From Fulvivirga marina (GTDB lineage Bacteria; Bacteroidota; Bacteroidia; Cytophagales; Cyclobacteriaceae), in contig NZ_JAEUGD010000018.1 of assembly GCF_016775155.1 (NCBI RefSeq), positions 1 through 64,000 on the forward strand: a stretch of 64,000 nucleotides of DNA. Reading direction: 5' to 3'. Positions 52,148 to 60,644 of this stretch are shown here, in pieces. A program made the translations under genes and the position numbers. The notes under the pieces are model-generated. The model saw only the letters and a program-made list of their open reading frames with translations. It did no database searches and was not told the origin of the DNA. Within the stretch, counting starts at the first letter, position 1. Each line of letters starts with the position of its first letter.

Positions 52148-52988
52148 GGTTGATATTGTCTTGATTTACTTCGGTTTCTTCTCCTGTCTTTGATTGGGTA
52201 CTGTTTTGTGCGTTCCTGACCTTTCCTAAATGGCTCAGGTAATAGGTCAGTTTTTGTAGCGTAGTATTGTCCATTTTCAGGCTTTCGCTGATTTGCCCTA
52301 ATAGCAATACCACATCCTGTAACTGGTCTTCTTCAAAGAGGCTTTGGAAGTATTCAGCAAACTCAATAAGCTCTTGCTGTTCTTCTGTCATGCTTTGTGG
52401 TTCCGGCAAGGCCGCCATTTGTCCGCCCAGCTCGCCCAAAGTTTCAGCAAGCCCCTGTAATTGTTTTGGGTAGCGCTTGGCAAGGCCACTGACAGCACCA
52501 GGGAGCAAAGCTTTGCCCAGCTCTACAATACCAAGCTTGCGTACCAGCTCGGCAATTTCTGCGTCCTTTTCTTCTACCTCGTCCTCTGCCTTTTTTAGCT
52601 TGCTTTCCAGCTTTTCTATTTGCTTACTTTGCTGCGCATTTTCCTTTTTCAGTGCCTCATGGTCACGCTTCATTAATTCTTCCTGCAGGAGTTGGGAAAC
52701 GTGGTTGTTGACTCCGTTCAGGGCTTGTTCCTGGTTCTGGCTCAATTCGTTCAGTTTCTCTTTCAGTCGCTCGTTCTCCATCTCTGCCCTTTGCAGGGCC
52801 AGCTTATCGGAAATGTCGTCAGTGTGGTCATATTCCCTTGAAATATGCATTGGAGGCGAAGTCTGGTTGAGCTTGTGCCGAATGTATTGGCTTTCATTCT
52901 CCAATCCCAACAACTCCATCTCCTCGTACTGCTCATCGTTAAGGCGGACAGATCCGGGCTTTCTTTCTCTGTAGGTTTCCATTATCAT
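52134..52988 (-). CDS. Long coiled-coil protein of the particle-like module
   Basis: A 284-residue protein. A short N-terminal domain (about 1-55) resembles a ribbon-helix-helix or DNA-binding start (PGSVRLNDEQYEEMELLGLE). A continuous charged coiled coil follows (about 65-150), then a helical C-terminal region. No family recognised. The ATGA overlap with the upstream gene indicates coupled translation. Confidence 0.7.
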   Translation of the reverse strand: MIMETYRERKPGSVRLNDEQYEEMELLGLENESQYIRHKLNQTSPPMHISREYDHTDDISDKLALQRAEMENERLKEKLNELSQNQEQALNGVNNHVSQLLQEELMKRDHEALKKENAQQSKQIEKLESKLKKAEDEVEEKDAEIAELVRKLGIVELGKALLPGAVSGLAKRYPKQLQGLAETLGELGGQMAALPEPQSMTEEQQELIEFAEYFQSLFEEDQLQDVVLLLGQISESLKMDNTTLQKLTYYLSHLGKVRNAQNSTQSKTGEETEVNQDNINHEGI

Positions 52989-53296
52989 GCTTCAAGTACG
53001 ATTACTATAAATTTCACTTTATCTATTCTTCTGCTGATATTCTCAATCACTATCCGATCACCATGTTCATGCATATTTTCCTCGATAAAAGGATCAAAAG
53101 GAGAATACAAGCCATAGTCGCTATTGACACGTATGCCCGGCCCTGCTTCCACGACAAACCATATTTCATTATAGGCCATTATCTCACGTGTCTCCTTACT
53201 GTTGACACTGATGTCACGATAATCCAGCCTGAACTTTTCAAAGCCTCTTTCTTTTACTCGTTGCGGTGCATAATGAATGGCAAACTGCTCTGTCAT
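52985..53296 (-). CDS. Small beta-rich protein (penton- or spike-like candidate)
   Basis: A 103-residue protein rich in short strands. The segment EIWFVVEAGPGIRVNSDYGL ... GDRIVIEN ... VKFIVIVL looks like a compact beta sandwich. It overlaps its neighbours on both sides. Small single-sandwich proteins at this place would suit a capsid vertex or accessory protein. This is a structural guess only. Confidence 0.6.
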   Translation of the reverse strand: MTEQFAIHYAPQRVKERGFEKFRLDYRDISVNSKETREIMAYNEIWFVVEAGPGIRVNSDYGLYSPFDPFIEENMHEHGDRIVIENISRRIDKVKFIVIVLEA

Positions 53297-53553
53297 AGTT
53301 TTTCAGGTTCATATTCGGCCAATACCCAAACCCTTATTTTATAAGGCAGGGGTTCGGTTCGGAGGTCCTTTACAATGCCCAGGATATAGCCCGTGTCGTT
53401 GTCTACTTCCAGCAGCGTAAACCGGGGTGTTTCCAGGTGTTCTCCCAAAGTCCTTTCCTTAGGTGTAATCCCATCTTTTATGATGCCTTCCGTAGGCTGG
53501 CAGGCGTAAAAGAGGCCTCGCGCATTGTAGAGCTTTACTTCGCATGTCTTCAT
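53293..53553 (-). CDS. Small beta-rich protein, unknown
   Basis: An 86-residue protein (CEVKLYNARGLFYACQPTEG; KIRVWVLAEYEPEKL end) predicted as a small beta barrel. Four-base overlaps join it to both neighbours. No recognised family. Confidence 0.6.
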   Translation of the reverse strand: MKTCEVKLYNARGLFYACQPTEGIIKDGITPKERTLGEHLETPRFTLLEVDNDTGYILGIVKDLRTEPLPYKIRVWVLAEYEPEKL

Positions 53554-54071
53554 TTGTTTTCTCCTATTTCAAGGGTTATATCCACTGTTCCCGGTCCTTC
53601 ATCACTTACCCATACATCATAATCTTCCGTAAACCCTGTTTCAAGGTCTGTTACAGGGATTGTAGCAGTTTTGATAAGCTTCAAGCCAGTATCAAACACT
53701 TGGAAGAAGTTCATTCTCACGGGTTGTGCGTAGTAGATCCATTGTCCTTTTTCTGCGGTAAGGTGAAACTGGAAAAGGGAATCTTCGAAAGCACCGGAAT
53801 CGAGGGAGGTAATAAACCCGCTGTTAAGGAGGCCGGACGCATGGCCTTTACCTAAATACCATTTAGGTGCTCCCTGAACAGGTTGTACCATAGTATCTAA
53901 TACCACCATCGCTCCGGTTACTCTTCTGACTGACTTCGGAAGTCTTATGCGAAAAGTCTTTACCCGTCCCATCTGTTCTATGATAATTTCGGCTGGTAAA
54001 ATTTTCCTCCGGACAAAGTACTTTTCATCTTCCCCGTTTAACCTCTCAGTAGTTTGAATCTCCCGGATCAT
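53550..54071 (-). CDS. Beta-rich structural-type protein
   Basis: A 173-residue protein of alternating strands (VKTFRIRLPKSVRRVTGAMV, LFQFHLTAEKG, VWVSDEGPGTVDITLEIG). There is no signal peptide, membrane segment or catalytic motif, so a structural role is likely. With the 132- and 209-residue proteins upstream it forms a run of similarly built beta-sandwich-like products. Confidence 0.65.
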   Translation of the reverse strand: MIREIQTTERLNGEDEKYFVRRKILPAEIIIEQMGRVKTFRIRLPKSVRRVTGAMVVLDTMVQPVQGAPKWYLGKGHASGLLNSGFITSLDSGAFEDSLFQFHLTAEKGQWIYYAQPVRMNFFQVFDTGLKLIKTATIPVTDLETGFTEDYDVWVSDEGPGTVDITLEIGENK

Positions 54072-54466
54072 GCTTTCTCGTCAGTGATAAGTAGTACATA
54101 AATTTCATAGCCATTTTCAAAAGGCGCTCTCACATGGTCGTTGTCCTGGAACCTGAATTTTAACGACAGGTCTCCGGGGGGTACATCTCCCAAATGAAAA
54201 AACCTTTCAGAAGGACTTACATCCCCTGTGGAAAGAAACGCCCGGCAGGGAAAGCCCTCGGGAATAATTTCTTCTCCGCCAATTTCAACTTTCAGTGTCC
54301 CTCTTAGAAACAGCTTATCATAGTAGCTGCTGGAAAGCTGGATACCTTTGATCCGAACTGTCCGTTTTGACAACTCCCAATCTTTCGTGACAAGCTTACC
54401 CGCTTCTTCCACCTTAAATTGGAAGAAGGGGTAACGTTCAACCGCTTTTATATCCTGGTTATCCAT
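54068..54466 (-). CDS. Beta-rich structural-type protein
   Basis: A 132-residue protein with about eight predicted strands (VRIKGIQLSSS, KLFLRGTLKVEIGGEEI, GDLSLKFRFQDN, GYEIYVLLITDE), compatible with a single jelly roll. The stop overlaps the next ATG (ATGA). It is the shortest of the beta-sandwich candidates and has no recognised family. Confidence 0.65.
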   Translation of the reverse strand: MDNQDIKAVERYPFFQFKVEEAGKLVTKDWELSKRTVRIKGIQLSSSYYDKLFLRGTLKVEIGGEEIIPEGFPCRAFLSTGDVSPSERFFHLGDVPPGDLSLKFRFQDNDHVRAPFENGYEIYVLLITDEKA

Positions 54467-54477
54467 TTCTGAAATGA

Positions 54478-55107
54478 TTAAGCAGGTACGGTTGAAGTTC
54501 CTGCAAGCATCACCTTGATCAACGTCTTTTCAGGGGCATCATCACCCAATTCGATCATGAATTCGAACTCCTCATCATCACGAATAAAGCGCGGGTTTTC
54601 CAGGTAATAAGTACCCAGATTAGTGGTCTGGTCATTGTCTGTTACAAAGTCAGTCAAAGACCTTTCGTCAACAATGATCTTCTTATTTGCCATGAATGTG
54701 AAGTCTCCGTTTTGAAGCCCTGCAACTTCCTTAATGCTACCGAAGTCGGCAGATAGTTTTAACTTTTTCCATGCGAAGTCCGACTGTGGTAAGTCTTCGG
54801 TAAACTCTGTGGCTATAAGGATAATGCGGTTGCAAAGGAATAAACGGTCCTTTGGGAGTTTTGCCTGCGTGACATTGGTTATTCCCCTTTCTTTGGCATC
54901 CTGTGTTTCGAACATATGGATGGTCGCCTTATCTCCAGCGTATTTAATACTGTAGTATGCGGTGTCAGCTAATTGCAATCTGCCGTCTTTGATTTTCTCG
55001 GCCACCCGTACCATCTCAGGATCGTGCTTTTTTCCTTCTTTAGAGAGCTGCACGTTAGCGTTTACAATTTCAAGGAATTGCTCACGCGAGGTTTTTCTTA
55101 CTTTCAT
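54478..55107 (-). CDS. Candidate major capsid-type jelly-roll protein
   Basis: A 209-residue protein with a helical N-terminus (about 1-45), then about eight strands: AYYSIKYAG, RIILIATEF, KLKLSADFG, FTFMANKKIIV, GTYYLENPRFI, EEFEFMIELG and LIKVMLAG. A late NPRFI...EFEFMIEL pair followed by a short final strand is reminiscent of capsid jelly rolls. The gene has its own 60-bp leader, as expected for a highly expressed protein. I recognise no family, and the capsid call is an inference that structure prediction could quickly test. Confidence 0.55.
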   Translation of the reverse strand: MKVRKTSREQFLEIVNANVQLSKEGKKHDPEMVRVAEKIKDGRLQLADTAYYSIKYAGDKATIHMFETQDAKERGITNVTQAKLPKDRLFLCNRIILIATEFTEDLPQSDFAWKKLKLSADFGSIKEVAGLQNGDFTFMANKKIIVDERSLTDFVTDNDQTTNLGTYYLENPRFIRDDEEFEFMIELGDDAPEKTLIKVMLAGTSTVPA

Positions 55108-55166
55108 AGTTGTTGTTATTGAATGATTTAAGTTTTGTGTTATTTTTTCAGGGTTTTGACCGAACC

Positions 55167-55751
55167 CTATGCTGTGGCCGCCAGTGAAATGGCATCGAGG
55201 CCGTTGATCTCGGCCATATCCACACCTTCAAAGCCTTCGATACCATCCATGTAGCCGCTGGTATAGCTACCTTCATTGACTACATTGCCCGATTCTAATT
55301 GGCGAATGATCTCGTCTACCTCAGAAGTGTCGAAGTCGTCGGCAGCACCCATGCTTCCGTAAAGCACCTCGGCACCACTTAACTCCATGTTTTTGGCCAT
55401 TTCAGGAGAGACTTTGTGTAGCATGATCTTTCTGCCAAGCACTTTTAGGGTGTTCAGCACGCGGTTTTTTGCTCCTTCCATTTCGTCCTCGAAGCCTTCT
55501 ACACTTTCCTGCTGTGCTCCGGGCTTTTTGAGTTGGGGTGCGATACTGGTCATCATGGCTACCCCTCCGGTCATAGCCCAGGGTTTGTCGTAGTATGCCC
55601 CTACGAGGGTGGTGGTTAATCCGGCAAGGAGACTGGGCCAGGTGCCTAGTGCGCTTCCCACTATGACACCGCCCAGTCCGCTGGCGATATTAATGCCGGA
55701 TGTTGTTAATACTGTTTTAGTATCTGTTTTTTTGGTTTTTGACTTTTCCAT
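55167..55751 (-). CDS. Membrane protein with two hydrophobic segments
   Basis: A 194-residue protein. Gly/Ala-rich hydrophobic segments lie at about 19-50 (INIASGLGGVIVGSALG) and about 57-75, then an acidic region with a C-terminal Asp/Glu/Gly tail (MDGIEGFEGVDMAEINGLDA). The tail carries an I-N-G-L-D variant of the GLG motif found in the neighbouring protein. A membrane component of a particle would fit. No family recognised. Confidence 0.65.
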   Translation of the reverse strand: MEKSKTKKTDTKTVLTTSGINIASGLGGVIVGSALGTWPSLLAGLTTTLVGAYYDKPWAMTGGVAMMTSIAPQLKKPGAQQESVEGFEDEMEGAKNRVLNTLKVLGRKIMLHKVSPEMAKNMELSGAEVLYGSMGAADDFDTSEVDEIIRQLESGNVVNEGSYTSGYMDGIEGFEGVDMAEINGLDAISLAATA

Positions 55752-55780
55752 TGTTTTGACGTTTTATCTACTTTCTTGTT

Positions 55781-57235
55781 TTATAGCAGTGTTTTTGGGG
55801 CGATCGTTATCCTTTTCGGGACGGGCTTTTTCTTTTTAGCTCCAGCTTTGCCTTTGGGAAGTCCGGCCATTGGTTTTGTGGTATTCTTCTTTTTGGATTG
55901 TACCACGGCATAGGCTATACCACCCCCCGCCACAAGAATGCCCGTACCAATCACCAAAATTTTGTTTTTGTCAAACCAGCTTTCTTTATTCTCATTGTTG
56001 GTCTTATCAGTGGTTTTGCCTGCCGCTTTTGCGACTTCCTGGCTGGCGACCTTTGCTGCGTTCATAACTTTCTGGACAGCCCTGGCTTCCTGCATGGCTT
56101 TCTCTTGTGCTGCCCTGGCTTCCCTTTGTCTTGCTTCTGCTTCAAAGTTGGCAGAGGGTGCTGCTGTATGTTGTGCCATCGTCCTGAAGGAAGCAGGCAG
56201 TTGATTTTGTCCGGTGGGCAACCTTAGAGGCAGGGCAGGACTACCGGGTCTTACCAGTGATTGCGCGGTGTTTACAACGCCTTTGCCCGTGTTTACCAGG
56301 CTCTTTCCGGTATTTACAACATGGCTTACTGTATCTTTGGCCTTTTTAGCCTTATCAAACACCCCGGTAATCTTGTTAAGGACGGCAGCGACAGCCGCCA
56401 CCGCGCTACTGGCTGCTGCCAGGGCTGAACCTGTTGCTACCGCCCCTAATCCTTCAATGCTCATTTCTCCCTGCAGAAGGGCTTCTACGGCTTCCTCATC
56501 GGCCTCTGCTACAAACCTTTCAAATTCGTCTACATATTCACCCTCATCCACCAACCCTAAGCCGTTAAGTTGCGACCCGGATAGTGGCACTGCCTTGTCT
56601 TTATTTCCTTTTCCTGATAATATTGCTTTTCGGAGGTTGGACCTTTTTCCTCCGGCTGTTTCGTACACTTTCTCAGCGCTGGAAATGGCTTTTTTAAGTT
56701 TGGAAAAACCGTTCATGTTTACCCCGCGTCTTCTTGCTTCTGCATCGGACAGGTAGCCAAACCTCAGCTTTTCCGCTACTTTCATGAAATTGAGTTTCAT
56801 GGCAAGCAAAAAGCCGTTCCGTAATAGGATGGTACCGGGGTTCAGGTAACGGTTAGTGAATTTTACAACGGGTTTAACTACTTTCTTTACAGTGAATTTT
56901 GTTGCGTTCTTTACCCCTTTACCTATTTTCTTTCCAAGCTTTTTTAAGCCTTTGCCAATCTTTTTGAAAAAGCCTAGTTCTCCCAATCCGTCCACGGTGT
57001 AGATGTTTTCATCTGCATCGGCATACATCACCACGTTTCCGTACTCATCGAGGATCTCATAGGCTATCATGGGGTCTTTCACGTAGCCTAAGCCAGAAAA
57101 ATCCAGCTCTTCGTCATCATCATCAAGTTCCTCAAAGTCGATTTCTTCGCTGTCATAGCCGTCCAGATCAATGTCCTGAATGTCGACATTGTCAAGGCCA
57201 CTAATGGGCAATCCGTCTAATCTGTGTAGTTCCAT
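55781..57235 (-). CDS. Multi-motif GLG protein with cationic amphipathic region
   Basis: A 484-residue protein from the ATG at 57235, chosen because upstream codons are not protein-like. The N-terminus is acidic (18-45) and is followed by a strongly cationic amphipathic stretch (89-126, FKKIGKGLKKLGKKIGKG). A conserved-looking region spans about 130-210. An Ala-rich hydrophobic part and a final membrane helix (about 438-458) follow. Four hydrophobic-x-G-L-G motifs occur at 46-50, 81-85, 223-227 and 260-264, plus I-S-G-L-D at 11-15. The pattern resembles precursor cleavage sites. The gene lies directly after a transglutaminase-fold cysteine protease gene. Confidence 0.7.
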   Translation of the reverse strand: MELHRLDGLPISGLDNVDIQDIDLDGYDSEEIDFEELDDDDEELDFSGLGYVKDPMIAYEILDEYGNVVMYADADENIYTVDGLGELGFFKKIGKGLKKLGKKIGKGVKNATKFTVKKVVKPVVKFTNRYLNPGTILLRNGFLLAMKLNFMKVAEKLRFGYLSDAEARRRGVNMNGFSKLKKAISSAEKVYETAGGKRSNLRKAILSGKGNKDKAVPLSGSQLNGLGLVDEGEYVDEFERFVAEADEEAVEALLQGEMSIEGLGAVATGSALAAASSAVAAVAAVLNKITGVFDKAKKAKDTVSHVVNTGKSLVNTGKGVVNTAQSLVRPGSPALPLRLPTGQNQLPASFRTMAQHTAAPSANFEAEARQREARAAQEKAMQEARAVQKVMNAAKVASQEVAKAAGKTTDKTNNENKESWFDKNKILVIGTGILVAGGGIAYAVVQSKKKNTTKPMAGLPKGKAGAKKKKPVPKRITIAPKTLL

Positions 57236-57246
57236 ATTCGTGTTGA

Positions 57247-58233
57247 TTAAGTAAGTATTTTGATGATTTGATATGTCCCGATCCCCGCGACTCCGGCAAT
57301 GAGTACTTTGGTCCAAACTTTTCCTTTTTTCAAGGTGGTGTTTGATCGTGCATGCACAGGGTTTTGGCTGGCGGTAGTGGCCTGTTGTGTATTTTTGGTT
57401 TGTATGTTTCGGCTGGTTATAGGAGCAACGAGTAAGGGTTCCGGTATTCGCTTCACCTCCGAAGGGACCTGATGGGTAACCTGATTTTGCAGGCAGGGCA
57501 TTTGTCTGCCTACCATAATATTCACATTTACCGGACTGACAGGTTTTACCCGATAGGTAGGATGGTGCTTTGACTTTGACCTGTGTTTGTTGATCCTCGT
57601 TTTGATCACCTCCCTGAGTGCCAATGAATCCACTCCGCTGAAACCTGACGGGACACCTTCTATGGTACCAACCAGGATTCCGTCATTCATGGTAAAGTCT
57701 TTCTTTTCCAGGTAGGGCACTTCATAGTCGAACCAGCTGGTTACAGTGTCCATGATGATAGGAAGCTCCTCGGTAACTACTGTATAAATGTGCTGGTATC
57801 GGGGCACTAACCAGGGGTTGCTCTTGACCGGGTATTTAGTGATCCTAATTTTATGTTCAATATTTAAATTGGTTAAAAGGCTACAGATCATGACCGTCAT
57901 GCAGTCACAGTCGCAGCCGGTCTTTCTCTCTGCCCAAACCCGCGAAGGCCTCCTGACCTGCTCGATACCCTTTTTGTCCAGCTTATACTGAATATGATCG
58001 TAAACAAATTGCCATACGTTGCGGCAAGTATCCCGAACGTTAGAGCCTTTTAACTTTGGGGCAACCTTTGCCGTGTCGTCCAAGGTAGTAGCCACCATTT
58101 CCTTGATCAGGTTAATGGTATGATGCAGTTTGGCCTTGCCTTCCGGCTGAATAACGGTATCAACCATGCTGCATTTCGGGAACAGGTGGTCATATTCGTA
58201 ACCAGGCTTTATCTTTCTTTTTCCGGCCTGCAT
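57247..58233 (-). CDS. Transglutaminase-fold cysteine protease, membrane-tethered
   Basis: A 328-residue protein. The core has Cys109 in GCDCDCMTV, His148 in RYQHIYTV and Asp162 in IMDTVTSW, the Cys-His-Asp order of transglutaminase-like peptidases. A C-terminal membrane helix (VLIAGVAGIGTYQIIKIL) anchors it. It has no signal peptide. It shares its first base with the stop of the LEA-like gene and lies 12 bp before the GLG-motif gene, which suggests it may process that protein. The fold call is firm and the substrate is inferred. Confidence 0.82.
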   Translation of the reverse strand: MQAGKRKIKPGYEYDHLFPKCSMVDTVIQPEGKAKLHHTINLIKEMVATTLDDTAKVAPKLKGSNVRDTCRNVWQFVYDHIQYKLDKKGIEQVRRPSRVWAERKTGCDCDCMTVMICSLLTNLNIEHKIRITKYPVKSNPWLVPRYQHIYTVVTEELPIIMDTVTSWFDYEVPYLEKKDFTMNDGILVGTIEGVPSGFSGVDSLALREVIKTRINKHRSKSKHHPTYRVKPVSPVNVNIMVGRQMPCLQNQVTHQVPSEVKRIPEPLLVAPITSRNIQTKNTQQATTASQNPVHARSNTTLKKGKVWTKVLIAGVAGIGTYQIIKILT

Positions 58234-58691
58234 CAGAAAGAAAGGGTTGTGGTTTCAGTGTCGGTGTAAGGGATGCCGTTTACCGTGGTGGTTACAATTA
58301 CGTCCACATTTACACTGGTTTTGTCTTTGTTCCTAATCGCATCTACCAGGGAGAGGCCAAGACTTTGTGTCAATGCCAGCCAGCCAAAATTCATGTCGAT
58401 TTCAAAGGTCTTTTGGCCGAATTCAGGAACGGTGATCTTCTCGTCTTCCAGTTGGGATGTACCCAGACTTTTGCCTCCATAACTTATTGTAACAAGTGGT
58501 TTTTGGAGGGTAATGGTAAGTTTATTCGGGTTCTTGATAGTGGCATAGATTTTTACGGCAATACCTGAAAGGCCTACTTTATGTATCTTGGCTTTTGTCT
58601 TGGTTTGAATGGTTTGTGATGCCCTGTTGAGTTTGAGCAGGTATCCAAAGGTGAGGATTCCCGCGCCTGCTCCTATGATCCACTTTAGCAT
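58233..58691 (-). CDS. Membrane-anchored LEA14/WHy-like beta-sandwich protein
   Basis: A 152-residue protein with one N-terminal membrane helix (about 3-20, WIIGAGAGILTFGYLL). A beta sandwich follows (IKIYATIKNPNKLTITLQKP ... FEIDMNFGWLALTQ ... TVNGIPYTDTETTTLSF) of the water-stress/LEA type 2 kind. It is the first gene of the 18-gene block. The divergent 60-residue regulator gene lies on the other side of the presumed promoter. Confidence 0.7.
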   Translation of the reverse strand: MLKWIIGAGAGILTFGYLLKLNRASQTIQTKTKAKIHKVGLSGIAVKIYATIKNPNKLTITLQKPLVTISYGGKSLGTSQLEDEKITVPEFGQKTFEIDMNFGWLALTQSLGLSLVDAIRNKDKTSVNVDVIVTTTVNGIPYTDTETTTLSF

Positions 58692-58896
58692 AGTTTTTCC
58701 CGTTTTTTCTTCAAATATTGGTCGGGAAAAACGGGGATCAAAGCGGGTCTGGCTTATGCGGGAAAGGCCGTTTACTTGCTGTAAACAGAAGTTTTTTTAT
58801 GGACTTAAATAGTGTTGATAGGCTCTTTTTGACACTTTTTGGCTCTTGCGTAGATTCTCAGAGATCGTTCTGAACTTTTGGGTTTATATTAGTGAC

Positions 58897-59079
58897 ATGG
58901 AATATTTGAGGTTTAAAAGCAAGGCAGAATTAGCCAGGGAGTTCGGGATCAGCCGGGAGACACTACGGTTAAAGTTAAAGCAAATTGAAGGGCTGGATAC
59001 AGGTAGGAGGCAATTGCTTTATCCGTGGGAGTTGAGGGTTATTTATCGGGAGTTTTGGGAAGGGCAACGAGCAACCTAA
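58897..59079 (+). CDS. Small HTH regulator
   Basis: A 60-residue protein from the ATG at 58897, which begins the conserved part. KAELAREFGISRETLRLKLK is a typical helix-turn-helix. The gene is divergent to the particle-like block, so it may regulate it from the 200-bp shared promoter region. Confidence 0.65.
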   Translation: MEYLRFKSKAELAREFGISRETLRLKLKQIEGLDTGRRQLLYPWELRVIYREFWEGQRAT

Positions 59080-59130
59080 TACAATATTTTAATTTAAAAT
59101 TTCACTTATTCAAGTATTTTCTTTACGTAG

Positions 59131-59816
59131 TCAGTGTACTCTGTTTTTATTCAATTGAGTCACCCCCTGAACTATACATACCACTCTTAAAAACCGCTTA
59201 ATGGTGTGTAAGAAATCAATAAGAATCACCTTATTATCAATATAAAAAAGAGTTCCATTATCCCTTCTTTCATACAACAAATTATTTATTTCTTTAATGA
59301 CTTCAATTTTTTCCAATTCATTCACTATATGATCTGGATAATGAGCGAAAACATTTCTTAGGGTATTGAACCTTTGAATTTGATCCCATTCGCTTTTTAC
59401 ATCTGTCATATCAATTTTTACCACCTGTTCCATATACTGTTTATACTTAGAAACATAACTCCCCTCAAAGTCCTTTAATTTTCCAGAGGTATCTTGGTTC
59501 GCGTTAGCAATGCTGTATAATTCCTTCATTGTCTGCTCAAGAAATGAGTAGATTGATATTAGGGTTGAGCTGTAATACAGTGATTTAATGTTTTTTTTAT
59601 TGAATAGTCCACCATATCCACGTCGTCACCTAAGCCGTCAGAAAATTCTTTCTTGATCTCTAATAGCTTATTTTTCACTTGTATGTTTATCAACTTCTCT
59701 GTCATTTCAATGTATTCCTCGAAAGCATCAATTTTAAGTTCTACATTTAAACCAAACTGAAACCTGCAAGGCACTTCCTCATCTACAAAGCATTTTCGTA
59801 ATCCAAATAGTCCCAT
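59131..59816 (-). pseudogene. HEPN-like gene split by a frameshift in an 8-A run
   Basis: Two frames, 59816-59559 and 59529-59131, read as one protein if one base is added at the eight T/A run at 59591-59598. The joined frame runs ...DYSIKK then SLYYSSTLISIYSFLEQT into the second part. The full product would be about 228 residues. The second half has FNTLRNVFAHYP, an Arg-x4-His HEPN motif, so it was or is a HEPN-type RNase. The run has the A-AAA-AAA slippery form, so -1 frameshifting or phase variation could restore the product. Otherwise it is a pseudogene or a sequencing error. Confidence 0.6.
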
Positions 59817-60225
59817 GTTTTTATTTTAGTTTACAAGTGGCTACATTAATTAACGTTCAAAATATGACCTTTTAAAAGCTCTTAATTACCTTCTTAAAAT
59901 AAACGCCATTGGGCTATTTAGCCCCTCTCACGGACCAATATCGAACAAATTAATAATAATACTTTCATTGTTGTTATTTACATTGTTGTTAAGGCCACTT
60001 ACTTGAGTGGTCAAGATATATTACCTTATACTAGTTGCTATGAGTTTTAAACCTGCCCAAGTGTTCTGAACAAATACTGAAACCTTGGCATGAAAATGGG
60101 GATTTTATAAAAAATCCATAAAACCTTGATTATCAACTTAATAATTGGATTTCACAATTATTATTAAAATATTCGAACAAAATATAGCTCAAACACATGA
60201 AAAACAACAAATATTTATATGACAA
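59817..60225. other. Non-coding gap with hairpin and repeated motif
   Basis: 409 AT-rich bp without a gene. At 59909-59925 GGGCTATTTAGCCCC forms a small hairpin. TAGCCCCTC...AATATCGAAC (59919-59946) matches 6559-6584 in the same orientation. Nothing else is recognised. Confidence 0.45.
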
Positions 60226-60558
60226 TTACGATGAGTAGGAAGACTTCAAACGCTCCAAAAGTTGAGGGTAGGTGTCAAAGATTTTTCTAAGATGTTTCGT
60301 ACTGGTGGATGTGATTTCAAAATGATGTTGGTACATGTCCTGCCACATCACTTTGACTTTGACATTGATTAATGGATCATGGAGGCTTACCTTCTTAATG
60401 ATTTCTACAGGGTGAGAAAAATACTTTTTCAGGTCGTGAATAGGTAAGAAAGGGCCAGCCCCCATCGAGTAGTAGAGCTTACCCTTTTCTTTAATCACCT
60501 CCATTAAGCAATGTACTCCGAATTGCTTGACTTTATAAAACCCTTCTTCTAGTTCCAT
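60226..60558 (-). CDS. Small soluble protein, unknown
   Basis: A 110-residue mixed alpha/beta protein (MELEEGFYKVKQFGVHCLM start; FDTYPQLLERLKSSYSS end). Its ATG overlaps the stop of a 31-residue ORF by 10 bp, so it is the last member of a translationally coupled chain that starts with the zinc-finger membrane protein. Confidence 0.65.
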   Translation of the reverse strand: MELEEGFYKVKQFGVHCLMEVIKEKGKLYYSMGAGPFLPIHDLKKYFSHPVEIIKKVSLHDPLINVKVKVMWQDMYQHHFEITSTSTKHLRKIFDTYPQLLERLKSSYSS

Positions 60559-60644
60559 ACCCTTAGAATTACACTTACAATATTAGTAATTACTAACATA
60601 ATTAGCAATAATTTCAGTTGGGATATGCTTATTTTTTTCATCAT
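60549..60644 (-). CDS. 31-residue membrane peptide
   Basis: A short ORF (MMKKISISQLKLLLIMLVIT start) with a single membrane helix and a basic end. It has a GGAGG Shine-Dalgarno sequence 6-7 bp before the ATG, unusual for this lineage. Its ATG overlaps the stop of the 50-residue ORF and its stop overlaps the next ATG. The combination makes translation likely. Confidence 0.45.
   Translation of the reverse strand: MMKKISISQLKLLLIMLVITNIVSVILRVWN

Noticed and set aside
58829-58856. TTGACA-16-TAGATT promoter-like pair before the small HTH gene
   Set aside because: Bacteroidota primary promoters do not follow the E. coli consensus, so the match is not good evidence.
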